From Pseudopedobacter beijingensis (lineage in GTDB: Bacteria; Bacteroidota; Bacteroidia; Sphingobacteriales; Sphingobacteriaceae): a stretch of DNA of 64,000 nucleotides. A program made the translations under genes and the position numbers. The stretch is from contig NZ_JBHUDG010000048.1 in assembly GCF_042678145.1 (NCBI RefSeq), forward strand, positions 1 to 64,000. The letters run 5' to 3'. Each line of letters starts with the position of its first letter. Position 1 is the first letter of the stretch. Below are positions 18,085 through 28,400 of the stretch, piece by piece. The notes beneath the pieces are model-generated. The model worked only from the letters and a program-made list of their open reading frames with translations. It had not been told where the DNA came from and ran no database searches.

Positions 18085-18135
18085 AATCAATATTTTATAT
18101 CCTTAAATCAATATTTTTTAAATAAGAATCAATAT
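18085..18135 (+). promoter_or_regulatory. Three AATCAATAT iterons spaced 21 bp
   Basis: AATCAATAT occurs at 18085-18093, 18106-18114 and 18127-18135, exactly two helical turns apart, about 95 bp before the AraC-type regulator start. The arrangement suggests an activator binding one face of the helix, perhaps this regulator controlling itself and the downstream TonB receptor. This is inferred from spacing alone. Confidence 0.55.
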
Positions 18136-18227
18136 AATAGAGAGCTCCTTTTTAAAAGAATTAGTTTTAAATAATTTAATTCGATATCAAAAAAAGTGAT
18201 AATTTTATTGCGTTAATTCATTGTCTA

Positions 18228-19421
18228 GTGACCAATTTTTACGACACACTTGTAATTGGAGGCGTTTTTACCAGTTTTTTAACCAGTATTTTACTTTTTA
18301 CAAAAGGAAGGTATCAATTACATGCTAACCGTCTTTTGGGGGTAGTTATTTTTGCATGGGGATGGTATGGTTTACTGTACTTTCTGATTACTACAGGCTG
18401 GATAAAAGCAATACCTGAAATATATAGGATAGGGAGTCCCCTATATTATTTGATACCCCCATGTAGCTATTTGTACATGCGGAGTATCTTATTGAATCAG
18501 ACCCAATTTAAGAAATACGATTGGTTACATTTTTTGCCTGCTTTGATAAACCTTATAGATCTATTGCCCTTTTATTTTTTAGATAGCGGGGCCAAGAGAG
18601 AAGTTGTGAATGCGATTATAAATAATTTCAGCCTTTCTTATCAGAAAGGATCCGGGTTTATTCCTGCTTTCTGGCATTTTCAGCTCCGATGGATGTTAGG
18701 TGTTGCCTACCTTGTAGTTCAATGGCGTTTATTGCTGCGTGTTAAGAGAGAAGAAGTGTTGTATCAGTTTAAAACAGTAATTCGTTGGCTGGTTACTTTT
18801 GTAAGCTTTAATACGGTTATTTACGTGGGATTGGGTATAATGTCTGTTATTGCCTGGATAAATTTAGGGGAACCCGTGAATATTTTGTTGTCTGGCAGAT
18901 CTATTCCTACTTTATTACAGATTGTTGGATTTATGTGCATGAGCGTTTACCTCTTTTTTAAACCAGAAGTTTTATATGGCTTGTCAGAGGAATCATCCGT
19001 TCCGTTGGTGAAAAGTGAAGAAATGACAGAAGCCAATAAGCCAAGGTTTATCGTTTCTGAAAAAACATTTGCACCCGAACTGATAGAATCTTATCTGAAT
19101 CAGATAGAGGATTATATACAGACAGAGAAGCCTTTTAAAAGGCATGGTTTTACAGTAAGTGAACTGGCTAATGAACTAAATATGCCGCTTCACCATCTTT
19201 CGTATGTGCTTAATAGCCATCTTAAACAACGCTTCACCGATTTTATCAATGGTTATCGGGTAAGTTATGTTATAGATAGGATAGATAGTAACCAGTGGCG
19301 TTCCTTTACATTAGAAGCATTAGCCAAAGAAGCAGGTTTTTCTTCAAGAAGTACATTTTTTTCAGCATTTAAGAAAGTAACAGGAGTAAGTCCTTCTGCT
19401 TATATACAATCCAAAAAATAA
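18228..19421 (+). CDS. Membrane-anchored AraC-family transcriptional regulator
   Basis: A 397-residue regulator with an N-terminal region of about seven hydrophobic segments (residues 1-245) joined to a C-terminal HTH_18/AraC domain (about 290-397). The first helix-turn-helix is FTVSELANELNMPLHHLSYVLN and the second is LEALAKEAGFSSRSTFFSAF, ending with the family motif KKVTGVSPSAYI. Membrane-embedded AraC regulators of this shape are common in Bacteroidetes. I use the GTG at 18228, as no nearby ATG gives the full first membrane segment. The TonB receptor follows 25 bp downstream, the likely target. Confidence 0.88.
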   Translation: MTNFYDTLVIGGVFTSFLTSILLFTKGRYQLHANRLLGVVIFAWGWYGLLYFLITTGWIKAIPEIYRIGSPLYYLIPPCSYLYMRSILLNQTQFKKYDWLHFLPALINLIDLLPFYFLDSGAKREVVNAIINNFSLSYQKGSGFIPAFWHFQLRWMLGVAYLVVQWRLLLRVKREEVLYQFKTVIRWLVTFVSFNTVIYVGLGIMSVIAWINLGEPVNILLSGRSIPTLLQIVGFMCMSVYLFFKPEVLYGLSEESSVPLVKSEEMTEANKPRFIVSEKTFAPELIESYLNQIEDYIQTEKPFKRHGFTVSELANELNMPLHHLSYVLNSHLKQRFTDFINGYRVSYVIDRIDSNQWRSFTLEALAKEAGFSSRSTFFSAFKKVTGVSPSAYIQSKK

Positions 19422-19446
19422 CTTATAACAATTAAAAGTTACCACC

Positions 19447-22311
19447 ATGTATCAGTTTCCAACGCTCTACCTGAGAAAACAGTGGATGTTAATTTTGTTT
19501 GGTTTAATAGCTTTTTGTCTGGACCTTAATCAGGCGAAAGCGCAAAATCAAAAGGTGAATGGAAAGGTAATAGACCTTAGGACCCATGAGCCTGTTAGTG
19601 GGGCATGGGTAAAAGTGATCGAAACAGGTCGCGCAACATCCACTAACGAGAAAGGTTTATTCCAATTATTGATCAGTAAGTCGTTACCGGTAAAGCTTAA
19701 AGTTTATGCCATAGGTTACAAAGAAACAGAATTAAGTGTCTTTAATACAGATACAGTATTGATGGTTATGCTGGAGCAGCAACATATTATCGGCAATGAG
19801 GTTGTCGTGTCAGCATCGCGTATCCCCGAACATATTCTCGAATCGCCCGTAGCCATTGAGCGTATTTCCGTACAGGATATTGCTAAAACAGCATCAACAT
19901 CATTTTACGAAAGTCTTGTTAACCTTAAGGGTATAGAACAAAGCACCCAGAGCTTTACCTTTAAATCTTTAAATACAAGAGGTTTTAACGCCAATGGCAA
20001 TGTCAGGTTTAACCAGTTTGTAGATGGAATGGATAATCAGGCACCGGGTCTCAATTTTTCTGTAGGAAATATTGTAGGGATATCCGATTTGGATATGGAG
20101 AGCGCAGAACTGATTTCGGGGACATCCTCGGCTTTATTTGGCGCAGGCGGAGTGAATGGAACATTGTTACTCCATTCTAAAGACCCTTTTAAATATCAGG
20201 GATTGAGTATGCAATTTAAAACAGGCGTTAATCATGTAGATAGAAAGTATTCGCCTATGACGGATTGGAGTGATATGCAATTCAGATATGCCAAAGCATG
20301 GAATAATAAGTGGGCGTTTAAAACCAATGTATCGTATGTGAAAGCAGCGGATTGGGTGGCGCATGATTACGCTAATTATGACCGTACCAATATGCAGATG
20401 AAAGAGGGAAACAGGCTTACAGATCCGGCATATGACGGTATCAATAGTTATGGCGATGAAATAAAAGCAAATATGAAAAATGTAGCTCAGGCAGTAGTTC
20501 AGTCGGGGAGAGAAGCTTTTATTGCTCAATATAAAAATCAGACAGGAACAAACCCTTCAGAGCAGGATATAGAAGGGTTTCTGACCAGTAATCCTAATGT
20601 AAGTCCTTTCTATTTGGGACTGCAAGGAGGTGTAATCCCTGATCAGGAAGTATCCCGTACCGGTTATGAAGAACAGGAACTGGTAGATTATACAACCACT
20701 AGCTTAAGAACCAGTGGTGCGCTGCATTATAAAATTAATGCTAATCTTGAAGCTATAGGACAGGCTTATTGGGGGGCAGGATCGTCTATATATACTGGTG
20801 CCGACAGGTACTCATTAATGAATTTTAACCTGGGGCAATACAAATTGGAGTTGAAAGGTAATAACTTTTTTTTAAAAGCCTATACTACCCAGGAGCGTTC
20901 AGGAGATGCCTACAATGCTACGGCATTAGCTTCTTTAATGAACGAACGTTTTAAGCCCAGTACTCAATGGTTTCCACAATATATTGGTAATTATTTGGCT
21001 GGTAAAAATAAAGGGTATGACGATTTAGAAGCACATCAGGCTGCGAGAGCACAAACAGATGCAGGTAGGTTTGCCGCAGGATCAGAGGAGTTTAATGAGG
21101 CTAAAGCCGATATTATTTCCAGAGCTATAGGTCCGGAAGGCGGAGCCAAATTTAAAGATAAAACCAATCTGTGGCATTACGAAGGAATGTATAGTTTCTC
21201 AGGGTGGATACCTCAGGTAGATCTCATTGCGGGAGCATCTTACAGACGGTATGCCTTAAACTCCGGAGGTACCATATTTGATGATTTAATCAGAAGGCTT
21301 TCCATCTCCGAATATGGAGCCTATATGCAAGCTACCAAAAAGTTTTTTGATGAAAAGCTAAAAGCTACGCTAGCTTTACGTTACGATAAAAATGAAAATT
21401 TTAAAGGTACCCTGTCTCCACGGATTTCGGGTGTTTGGCGTGCTGCAAAAAATCATTATGTCAGACTGTCTTATCAAACCGGGTTTCGTAATCCAACGGC
21501 ACAAGCACAATACCTGGACTTATTGGTAAGAGCCAACTCCAGGTTGATTGGTGCGCTGCCGGAAATTCTGGATAAATATCAATTGCAGACCAATAAGCCT
21601 TATACAGATATAAGTTACCGGTCTTATGTAGCGTCAGGGTATGCAGATCCTTCTCTGCTCGAAGTTTATCCGCTTGGAAAGCTTAAGCCAGAGCAGGTTG
21701 AGGCTTATGAATTGGGGTATAAAGGGTTATTAACTAAAGATTTATATGTCGATGCTTATTATTACTTTAATCATTATACCGATTTTTTAACCAATACCGT
21801 TTTATGGCAAAACCCTACTCCAGATAATATTTTAGGTATGGTATCTCCGGTAAGATATGAGATTAATGTAAATAGTAACCAAAAAGTTAAATCCAGAGGT
21901 TGGGCAGTAGGTGTTGATTACGTTTTGAAGAAATGGAAGTTTACCGGAAATATATCACAGGATAAATTAGGGAAAATTCCTGATGAGTTTTTTAATACCT
22001 ATAATACGCCGGCTTATCGGTTTAATGTAGGAGTAAGTGGAAACGAACTCTTCAAGAATACCGGGTTTAATCTGATATATAGGTGGCAGGATCAGTTTGT
22101 CTGGCGGTCTGGTTTTGTGGTGGGTCATGTTCCTGCTTATGGTACATTAGATGGGCAGTTCAGTTTTAAGCTACCCTCTTATCAATCCGTTCTTAAAATT
22201 GGTGCAGCAAATATGCTGAATAAATATTACATCACTTCATTGGGGAATCCGGCAGTAGGAGGTATGTATTACCTGTCTTTGGTATTTGATTCTCATTTAT
22301 GGAAGAAATAA
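19447..22311 (+). CDS. TonB-dependent outer-membrane receptor
   Basis: A 954-residue outer-membrane transporter energised by TonB. It has a signal peptide, a carboxypeptidase-regulatory-like beta sandwich (about residues 36-112, VNGKVIDLRTHEPVSGAWVKV), a plug domain (VVVSASRIPEHILESPVAIERIS onward, about 118-245, with SGTSSALFGAGGVNGTLL) and a 22-strand barrel with a terminal aromatic-rich strand (YYLSLVFDSHLWKK). No SusD-like partner is adjacent, so this is not a classic polysaccharide utilisation pair. The upstream membrane AraC regulator and downstream FAD dehydrogenase suggest uptake of a small hydrophobic substrate, which is inference. Confidence 0.92.
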   Translation: MYQFPTLYLRKQWMLILFGLIAFCLDLNQAKAQNQKVNGKVIDLRTHEPVSGAWVKVIETGRATSTNEKGLFQLLISKSLPVKLKVYAIGYKETELSVFNTDTVLMVMLEQQHIIGNEVVVSASRIPEHILESPVAIERISVQDIAKTASTSFYESLVNLKGIEQSTQSFTFKSLNTRGFNANGNVRFNQFVDGMDNQAPGLNFSVGNIVGISDLDMESAELISGTSSALFGAGGVNGTLLLHSKDPFKYQGLSMQFKTGVNHVDRKYSPMTDWSDMQFRYAKAWNNKWAFKTNVSYVKAADWVAHDYANYDRTNMQMKEGNRLTDPAYDGINSYGDEIKANMKNVAQAVVQSGREAFIAQYKNQTGTNPSEQDIEGFLTSNPNVSPFYLGLQGGVIPDQEVSRTGYEEQELVDYTTTSLRTSGALHYKINANLEAIGQAYWGAGSSIYTGADRYSLMNFNLGQYKLELKGNNFFLKAYTTQERSGDAYNATALASLMNERFKPSTQWFPQYIGNYLAGKNKGYDDLEAHQAARAQTDAGRFAAGSEEFNEAKADIISRAIGPEGGAKFKDKTNLWHYEGMYSFSGWIPQVDLIAGASYRRYALNSGGTIFDDLIRRLSISEYGAYMQATKKFFDEKLKATLALRYDKNENFKGTLSPRISGVWRAAKNHYVRLSYQTGFRNPTAQAQYLDLLVRANSRLIGALPEILDKYQLQTNKPYTDISYRSYVASGYADPSLLEVYPLGKLKPEQVEAYELGYKGLLTKDLYVDAYYYFNHYTDFLTNTVLWQNPTPDNILGMVSPVRYEINVNSNQKVKSRGWAVGVDYVLKKWKFTGNISQDKLGKIPDEFFNTYNTPAYRFNVGVSGNELFKNTGFNLIYRWQDQFVWRSGFVVGHVPAYGTLDGQFSFKLPSYQSVLKIGAANMLNKYYITSLGNPAVGGMYYLSLVFDSHLWKK

Positions 22312-22496
22312 CTAGGAATATTTTTTTATCCGTTTATTAAGCAGACGATAGGGTAAAACATTTTAAGGGAAAATAGAGTTGTATTGTTTGTAGATTTCTC
22401 ATGAAAGGAAATCTTATTAAAGAGGATTGGACTGGTATCAAGAGCTCTGAAATAAGGTGGTGGAGAAATGATATCATATGTATTAATTAAATATAG

Positions 22497-24201
22497 ATGG
22501 TTATGAAAACAGACAATATACCAAATGGACCCATTGCAATCGATAAGGATGTGGATGTGTTGATCGTAGGATCAGGAACGGGAATGATAGCCGCTTTAGC
22601 GGGCGACGAATTGGGACTGAAAAGTTTAATCATTGAAAAGACGTCCTTAGTAGGGGGCTCTACAGCCCGCTCGGGAGGAGCCTTCTGGATACCTGCTAAC
22701 CCGATTTTGAAAGAAGGAGGTTCAAAGGATACACTTGAAAAAGCTGAAGCCTACCTGGGCGCTATCGTAAAAGATGCTCCAAAAAAAACATGGATGGCTT
22801 TCTTGAATAATGGAGTGGCGACGGTCGAACTATTAAGGCGTGCTACTCCGCTTGATTTGTTCTGGGCAAAAGGATATTCTGATTATCATCCGGAAAACCC
22901 AGGAGGAGATTCTATAGGTCGTACCTGTGAGTCAAGACCTTTTAACATCAATAGTTTGGGTGCTGAGGTAAAAAGACTACGTCCTGCGCCAATGAGTGCG
23001 CCCATTCCTATGCCGGTGACAGGTTACGACTATAAATGGATGAACTTGATGCTTAGAAAACCGCTCAAGGCTTTTCCTATTATTTTAAAAGCGATGTTCA
23101 AAGGGATAGGAGGTTTGCTTTTTGGTAAGAAAATGACCGCAGGAGGTGAAGCGTTGGCCGCTGGATTATTTCGGCGTTATTAAAAAGAATATCCCTGTTT
23201 GGACAAACACTACACTGGTTGAACTCTTGAAAGATGGTGAGAGAATAGTAGGTGCAATAGTCGAACAGCATGGTAAGAAAGTTACCGTTAATGTTAGAAA
23301 GGGAGTGGTATTGGCAGCAGGTGGATTTGATCATAACCTCCCCATGCGCCAGAAGTATCAATCTCATTCGCTGACAGAGCAAGATAGTTTGGGAGCTGAA
23401 GGAAATATGGGGGATGCCATATTTATGCCCCAGATGAAGTTGAATGCTGCCACTGCGTTGATGGAGGAGTCCTGGTGGTTTCCTGCAATCGCTCCAGTCA
23501 AAAAAGGAGGAATGCCCCAGATCATGCTTGCCGAACGTTCGCTACCGGGTAGTTTTATGGTGAATTCAGAAGCAAAACGTTTTATTAATGAATCCGAAGA
23601 CTATATGTCTTTTGGTCAGACGATACTAAAGTATGAGAAGGAGGGGACACCTGTAAAAGAAATGTGGCTCATTTTTGATCAGAAATACCGTAATAATTAT
23701 ATTCTGGCAGGTTCTGTAATGCCAGCAATGCCATTGCCTAAGGAATGGTACGAAAAAGGTATTGCTCATAAAGCCAATTCCGTCGTAGAACTGGCCAATA
23801 AAATGGGGGTTCCGGCAGTAACGTTAACAGAGACTTTTAGTCAATTTAATGCTATGGCAATGAAAGGACGAGACTTGGAGTTTGATCGGGGGGAAAGCGA
23901 ATACGATAGATATTATGGAGATCCTACTGTTAAACCTAATCCAAACTTACGCCCGCTAAATGAGAAGAAAATATATGCTGTAAAAGTAGTGCTTGCAGAT
24001 TTAGGTACCTGTGGTGGACTTCTGGCAGATGAATATGCGCGTGTGTTGAACAAGGATGGTGTGCCTATAGAAGGTCTGTATGCTATTGGGAATAACTCTT
24101 CCAATGTCTTTGGACGTGTTTACCCGGGTGCTGGTGCTACGATTTCACAAGGATTGGTATTTGGATATATAGCCGCACATCATATGTCTGCTATTGAATA
24201 A
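22497..24201 (+). pseudogene. FAD-dependent dehydrogenase of the 3-ketosteroid dehydrogenase type, frameshifted
   Basis: Two overlapping frames give one protein of about 565 residues. The first part (22497-23183) has the FAD motif DVLIVGSGTGMIAA and GGSTARSGGAFWIP and ends in AAGLFRRY-stop. The second, one frame on, resumes at FGVIKKNIPVWTNTTLVELL and continues to the family's C-terminal GLYAIGNNSSNVFG and YPGAGATISQGLVFG. Removing one T from the TTT at 23169-23171 restores a continuous AAGLFGVIKK reading. The rest is intact. It resembles KstD/fumarate-reductase-like flavoproteins that introduce double bonds in ketosteroids, but the true substrate is unknown. It could be a recent pseudogene, a sequence error, or a +1 recoding site. 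Confidence 0.8.
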
Positions 24202-24445
24202 TAATTATAGACTAAGTCTTAAAGATAAGGTAATAACACCCTACCTCAAATTCTGCCTTGATCTTCCCAGGCCCTTTCATAGAAAAGGGCATAGCCGAGT
24301 TCTGGCTAGTCGGGATTTTGCGGGAAAAAGTATTTGTTCGGCTTGGCAATGCAACCGGAGAAGAAATGCCTGGTATTTATTTGTAGTATTAAAATAACTA
24401 GTCTACCTGGTAATATCTACCTAAAAGAACCCTGCTTCAACAAAT

Positions 24446-24940
24446 TTCTATTGCATATCGTCCTTTTGGATCCGATGTGGAGAAAGCAGCCTATTTACTG
24501 TTGTTTAGGGATGCATTTCTACTCCAATCAAATGTGACAATTCCTACTTTTTGGATCTCGTCCTTTCAGAGACGATGTAGAAAAAGAAAGTTGCTAGAGT
24601 ATGGCCTGTCTATGAAAGCCACAGAGGGAGGTGTGGGGAAATTCCTGGTATTTATAATAAAGCTTACTCATCCATTATATACTTACTATCGTATACTTTT
24701 TTACAGAGGAATATTAGTGAGATAATAGAGGGTTTATAGAGGGTTCATAGAGGTAGAGCTCTCTAAATCCTCTACTTTTACACTCTTTTATTTATACTTA
24801 AATTCTATTATTAATAGATTTATAATATATCCGTGTTCTCAATGGAATAGTACTTTTTTGAGCAGTATCTCCAAAGGAGGACGTTGCGCAACCAAATTCT
24901 ATTAGATATCGTTCTTTTAGAGATGATGTTGCGCAAAAAA
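24446..24940 (+). repeat. Three diverged hairpin repeat units (TATCGTCCTTT..GATGT type)
   Basis: Units at 24446-24485, 24549-24586 and 24861-24940 share ATCGT(C/T)CTTT(T/C), a small loop, GA(C/T)GATGT and an A-rich end. They resemble the ATATCGTCCCTACGGGACGATG-like intergenic repeats I associate with Bacteroidetes genomes, here decayed. Confidence 0.55.
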
Positions 24941-25259
24941 CTATGGCCCATAAATCTATCATGTTGAACTTTCTGAATTAAGTTAGGAACAAGTTATATC
25001 CATATCGCTGAGCCAATGGAAGGATGAAAAAAAAGGTTTTTAACATTTATAATATACGACTTACCAGTTTTTGGCATTTGACTCTTCTTTATAGAGCAGG
25101 TAATCCGGAATTAGGGAGGCTGTAATAGTGGTTTTTCGTCGATTGAGATGAATAGAAGGATGTTTTTACTTAATTGTTATCTTCTTTTTGTAAATTGGTA
25201 TGTTGTATTTGTTGTGGTTTTAATTGCTTGAATATCCGCATTTTGTGTAAATAATGACT

Positions 25260-25315
25260 CTTAAATATGTCCTAACTTCTGAAATTCGGACATATTTAAG
25301 GTCGTGTTTTTTCTT
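25260..25315 (+). terminator. Strong hairpin with T tract upstream of the giant surface gene
   Basis: CTTAAATATGTCC (25260-25272) and GGACATATTTAAG (25288-25300) are perfect 13-bp complements with a 15-nt loop, followed by GTCGTGTTTTTTCTTTT. It lies over 1 kb from the preceding gene end and 188 bp before the next start, so it may end an untranslated transcript or act as a leader attenuator. Confidence 0.6.
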
Positions 25316-25488
25316 TTAATCGTGTCTATTTTACAACTTTGTATTTATGGAAGTTATGTCTTGTTGATTTTTTATCAAATGCAGATTTAAGGAATATAAT
25401 CCCTAGCTATTAATGATACAAGAGCATAAATAACACTTATTGAATAAATGATTTTAGCTGATTCTTGAATAAAAAATAAAGTATTTAT

Positions 25489-28400
25489 ATGATAAAATTT
25501 TACAAAAGTTTGTTGTTCGGAGTTTTGATAAGTTTACTGGCCTTTACCGTACAGGCACAAACTTTAGGTACGGAAGATGGAGTCTATAACTTTGGCAATC
25601 TTGGTACTGATAATACAGGAGGGGCCGGCTTAAAAATACAAGGTGATAAATTTAAAATCAATAATGAGTATGTAGACGATGGAGATTTAGGTCTTTATGA
25701 TGGAACTAATAAGGCTATTAATATCTCGTCAACTCTTACCATAGCCGCGGAGGGGGGAGTAACTTGCAGACGATTTACCTTTTTGGACTTAGCTCTTTAT
25801 TCTTATTGGATAAATACGTATACCGCGAAAACTTATTCTCATTTTAATATTTCCTTATACGATGAAAACGCTAACTTAATAGCCTCTCATTTTATAAATG
25901 CCGATATCGAGATTGGAATTGGAAAAATTACTAAGCTAAAAAATATTCCATTTACAAATCCTTGGCCTTCTACGGGGTATGATAATGTAGCAAAAATAGA
26001 AATTACTTTTACAGCTAAAAACGAAAAACCAGAGATTTTAGGTTTTTCCAATATAACCATAGCAAATGTATCTGCGGGACCTAGTATCTTGGCAAATGGT
26101 AGTCTTAATTCTTTTTCAACCTGTGCCGGCACGGCATCTGCGGTACAAAGTTTTACGGTATCTGGTAGTAATTTAACGGCTAATCTGGTGATTACTCCTC
26201 CGGCAGGTTACGAAATATCTGAAAATGCCATTAATTATAGTCCTTCTATCAGTAAAACGCCTTTAAGTGGTACGGTAAGTAATTCTACTGTATATGTCCG
26301 TTTAAAATCAGATGCTACTGGAACGCCGTCAGGCAATATTGCAGTAAGTTCTACCGGAGCAACTACCAAAAATATAGCGGTAAGCGGTACGGTTAAAACA
26401 ACACCCACGGCATCAAGTAACAGTCCGGTTGCTTCGGGTGCTACGCTTAATTTAAGTACCCCAACTGTAACGGGAGCAACTTATGCCTGGACGGGGCCTA
26501 ATGGTTTTTCTTCATTTGTGCAAAATCCAAGTATTACTAATATAACAGCGGCCTCAGCAGGTACTTATAGTGTTACGGTAACGGTAAGTGGTTGTACCAG
26601 TTTGGCGGGAACAACAGTTGTAACGATAGCTGTGCCATCCGGTATTACCCCCGATGCCAACGGTATAGTAAGAGTTAAAAAAAGCGGGGCAGGCAACAAA
26701 ACCGGAGACAGCTGGGCCAATGCAGCAGCCGAGCTGGCCGATGCCTTAAAAGCGGCCAAAATCAATACGGCTATCAAAGAAATCTGGGTAGCTGGGGGTA
26801 CCTATAAACCATTGTATAGCCCTGAAGATGGCGCTAACTTTGGTACAGACAAAGGCAGAGATAATACTTTCCTGCTGGTAAAAGATGTAAAGGTTTATGG
26901 TGGCTTCGCCGGTACTGAAACTGCTTTAACCGATAGGAATTTAAGCTTAACGGCCAATGCCAGTATTTTAAGTGGAGACATAGATAATAACGACGCAGCT
27001 GATGGAACCATTTCAGGAAACAACACTTACCATGTGGTAATAAGTTCAGGCGATATAGGAACAGCAACCCTAAATGGTTTTACCATAAAAGGAGGTAAGG
27101 CAGATGCGGGTGGTAACACGATTACTGTAAGTGGGAACTCAATAAAGCAAAACTCAGGAGCAGGTATTTACAACTATTCTTCAAATCCATTGATTGAATA
27201 TGTTAATGTGTCATACAATTTTAGTGGCGGTGGAGATGGTGCAGGAGTTGGTAATTTTAATAACTCTAGTCCAAAAATCGTGAATTCATTGATACACCAT
27301 AATTCGGGTTCTTACAGAGGAAGTGGGGTCTACAACGCATTTTCGACGCCAGAATTGGTGAATGTTACTATAACTGATAATGTTAACAATCCAACCGTAG
27401 GTGTTGTGCATAATGATGGAGGTAGTGCTATTGTAAAAAATAGTATTATTTGGAGTAATACCGCTAAATCTGGAATTGAAGGTAATCCATCTATCGATGT
27501 AAAAAATAGTATTATACAAGGTGGATACGCTGGAACAGCTATACTCAATGCAGACCCACAATTTACCAATGCAGCAGCAGGCGACTATACGCTATCAGCT
27601 TCAAGTCCGGCTGTAAATAAAGGTAGCAATACCTCGTTTACCGGATTAGATGCCAATACCAAAGATCTCGCCGGAAATGCCCGTGTTTATAAATATGCCA
27701 GTGCCGGTGTGATAGATATGGGGGCTTACGAACTACAAGCCGATGCTGCAACAGCGATTACAGCAGTAACTGTACCTTCTAATGCTACTTATGCTATTGG
27801 ACAAACATTAAATTTTACTATAAAATTCAGTGGAAATGTAAATGTTACCACAACAGGAGGTACACCACGTATAGTAATGACCATTGGTTCAACTACACGT
27901 TATGCAACTTATACATCAGTAAGCGGAACAGGAGATTTGGTATTTACCTATACCGTACAATCAGGAGATTTAGATACAGATGGTATTGCAGTAGGAAGTG
28001 CTATTGACCTAAATGGTGGAACTATAACAGACGGAGCATCTAACGCGGTGGTGTTGACATTAAACAGTGTAGGGTCAACGGCAAGTGTACTTGTAGATGG
28101 TATTGCACCTTCAGTTACCTCTATTGTCAGATCCTCAGGAAACCCGTCAGTAACTAAGCTTTCGCAGATTAGTTTCGATGTAAGCTTTTCAAAATCAGTA
28201 ACCGGAGTTGATGCGGCCGATTTTACATTAACAATAACTGGAGGGGTTACGGGTGCTGCGGTTAGTTCAGTATCAGGAAGTGGCAGTGTTTATACCGTTA
28301 CGGTAAGTACGGGAACTGGCGATGGAATCATTCGCCTCGATTTGAACAGTTCTCCAACGGGTATAAAAGATAACGCAGGTAATGATATTGCAGGCGGATA

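Larger units (their letters stand above)
17328..18227. other. 900-bp gap of repeats upstream of the AraC gene
   Basis: No convincing gene. It contains a palindromic repeat (17372-17498), a TCTGAATCACGGATTATACAGG-type repeat (17611-17668), a TTCATT-type tract (about 17706-17745), a GAGCGGAGTCGAAGG fragment (about 17800) and AT-rich DNA with three 21-bp-spaced iterons (18085-18135). Short ORFs here overlap repeats and look accidental. Confidence 0.65.
24202..25488. other. 1.3-kb gap with degenerate repeats and a strong hairpin
   Basis: No gene I would support; the short ORFs between 24194 and 24725 run through repeat DNA and have no recognisable protein. It contains three ATCGTCCTTTTGGATCCGATGT-like units (24446-24485, 24549-24586, 24861-24940), tandem TAGAGGGTT-like sequence near 24725-24755, and a 13-bp perfect hairpin followed by a T tract (25260-25300). 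Confidence 0.6.

Noticed and set aside
24194..24725. Three short plus-strand ORFs after the FAD dehydrogenase
   Set aside because: They run through degenerate repeat DNA, overlap each other in different frames and have no signal, domain or start context.
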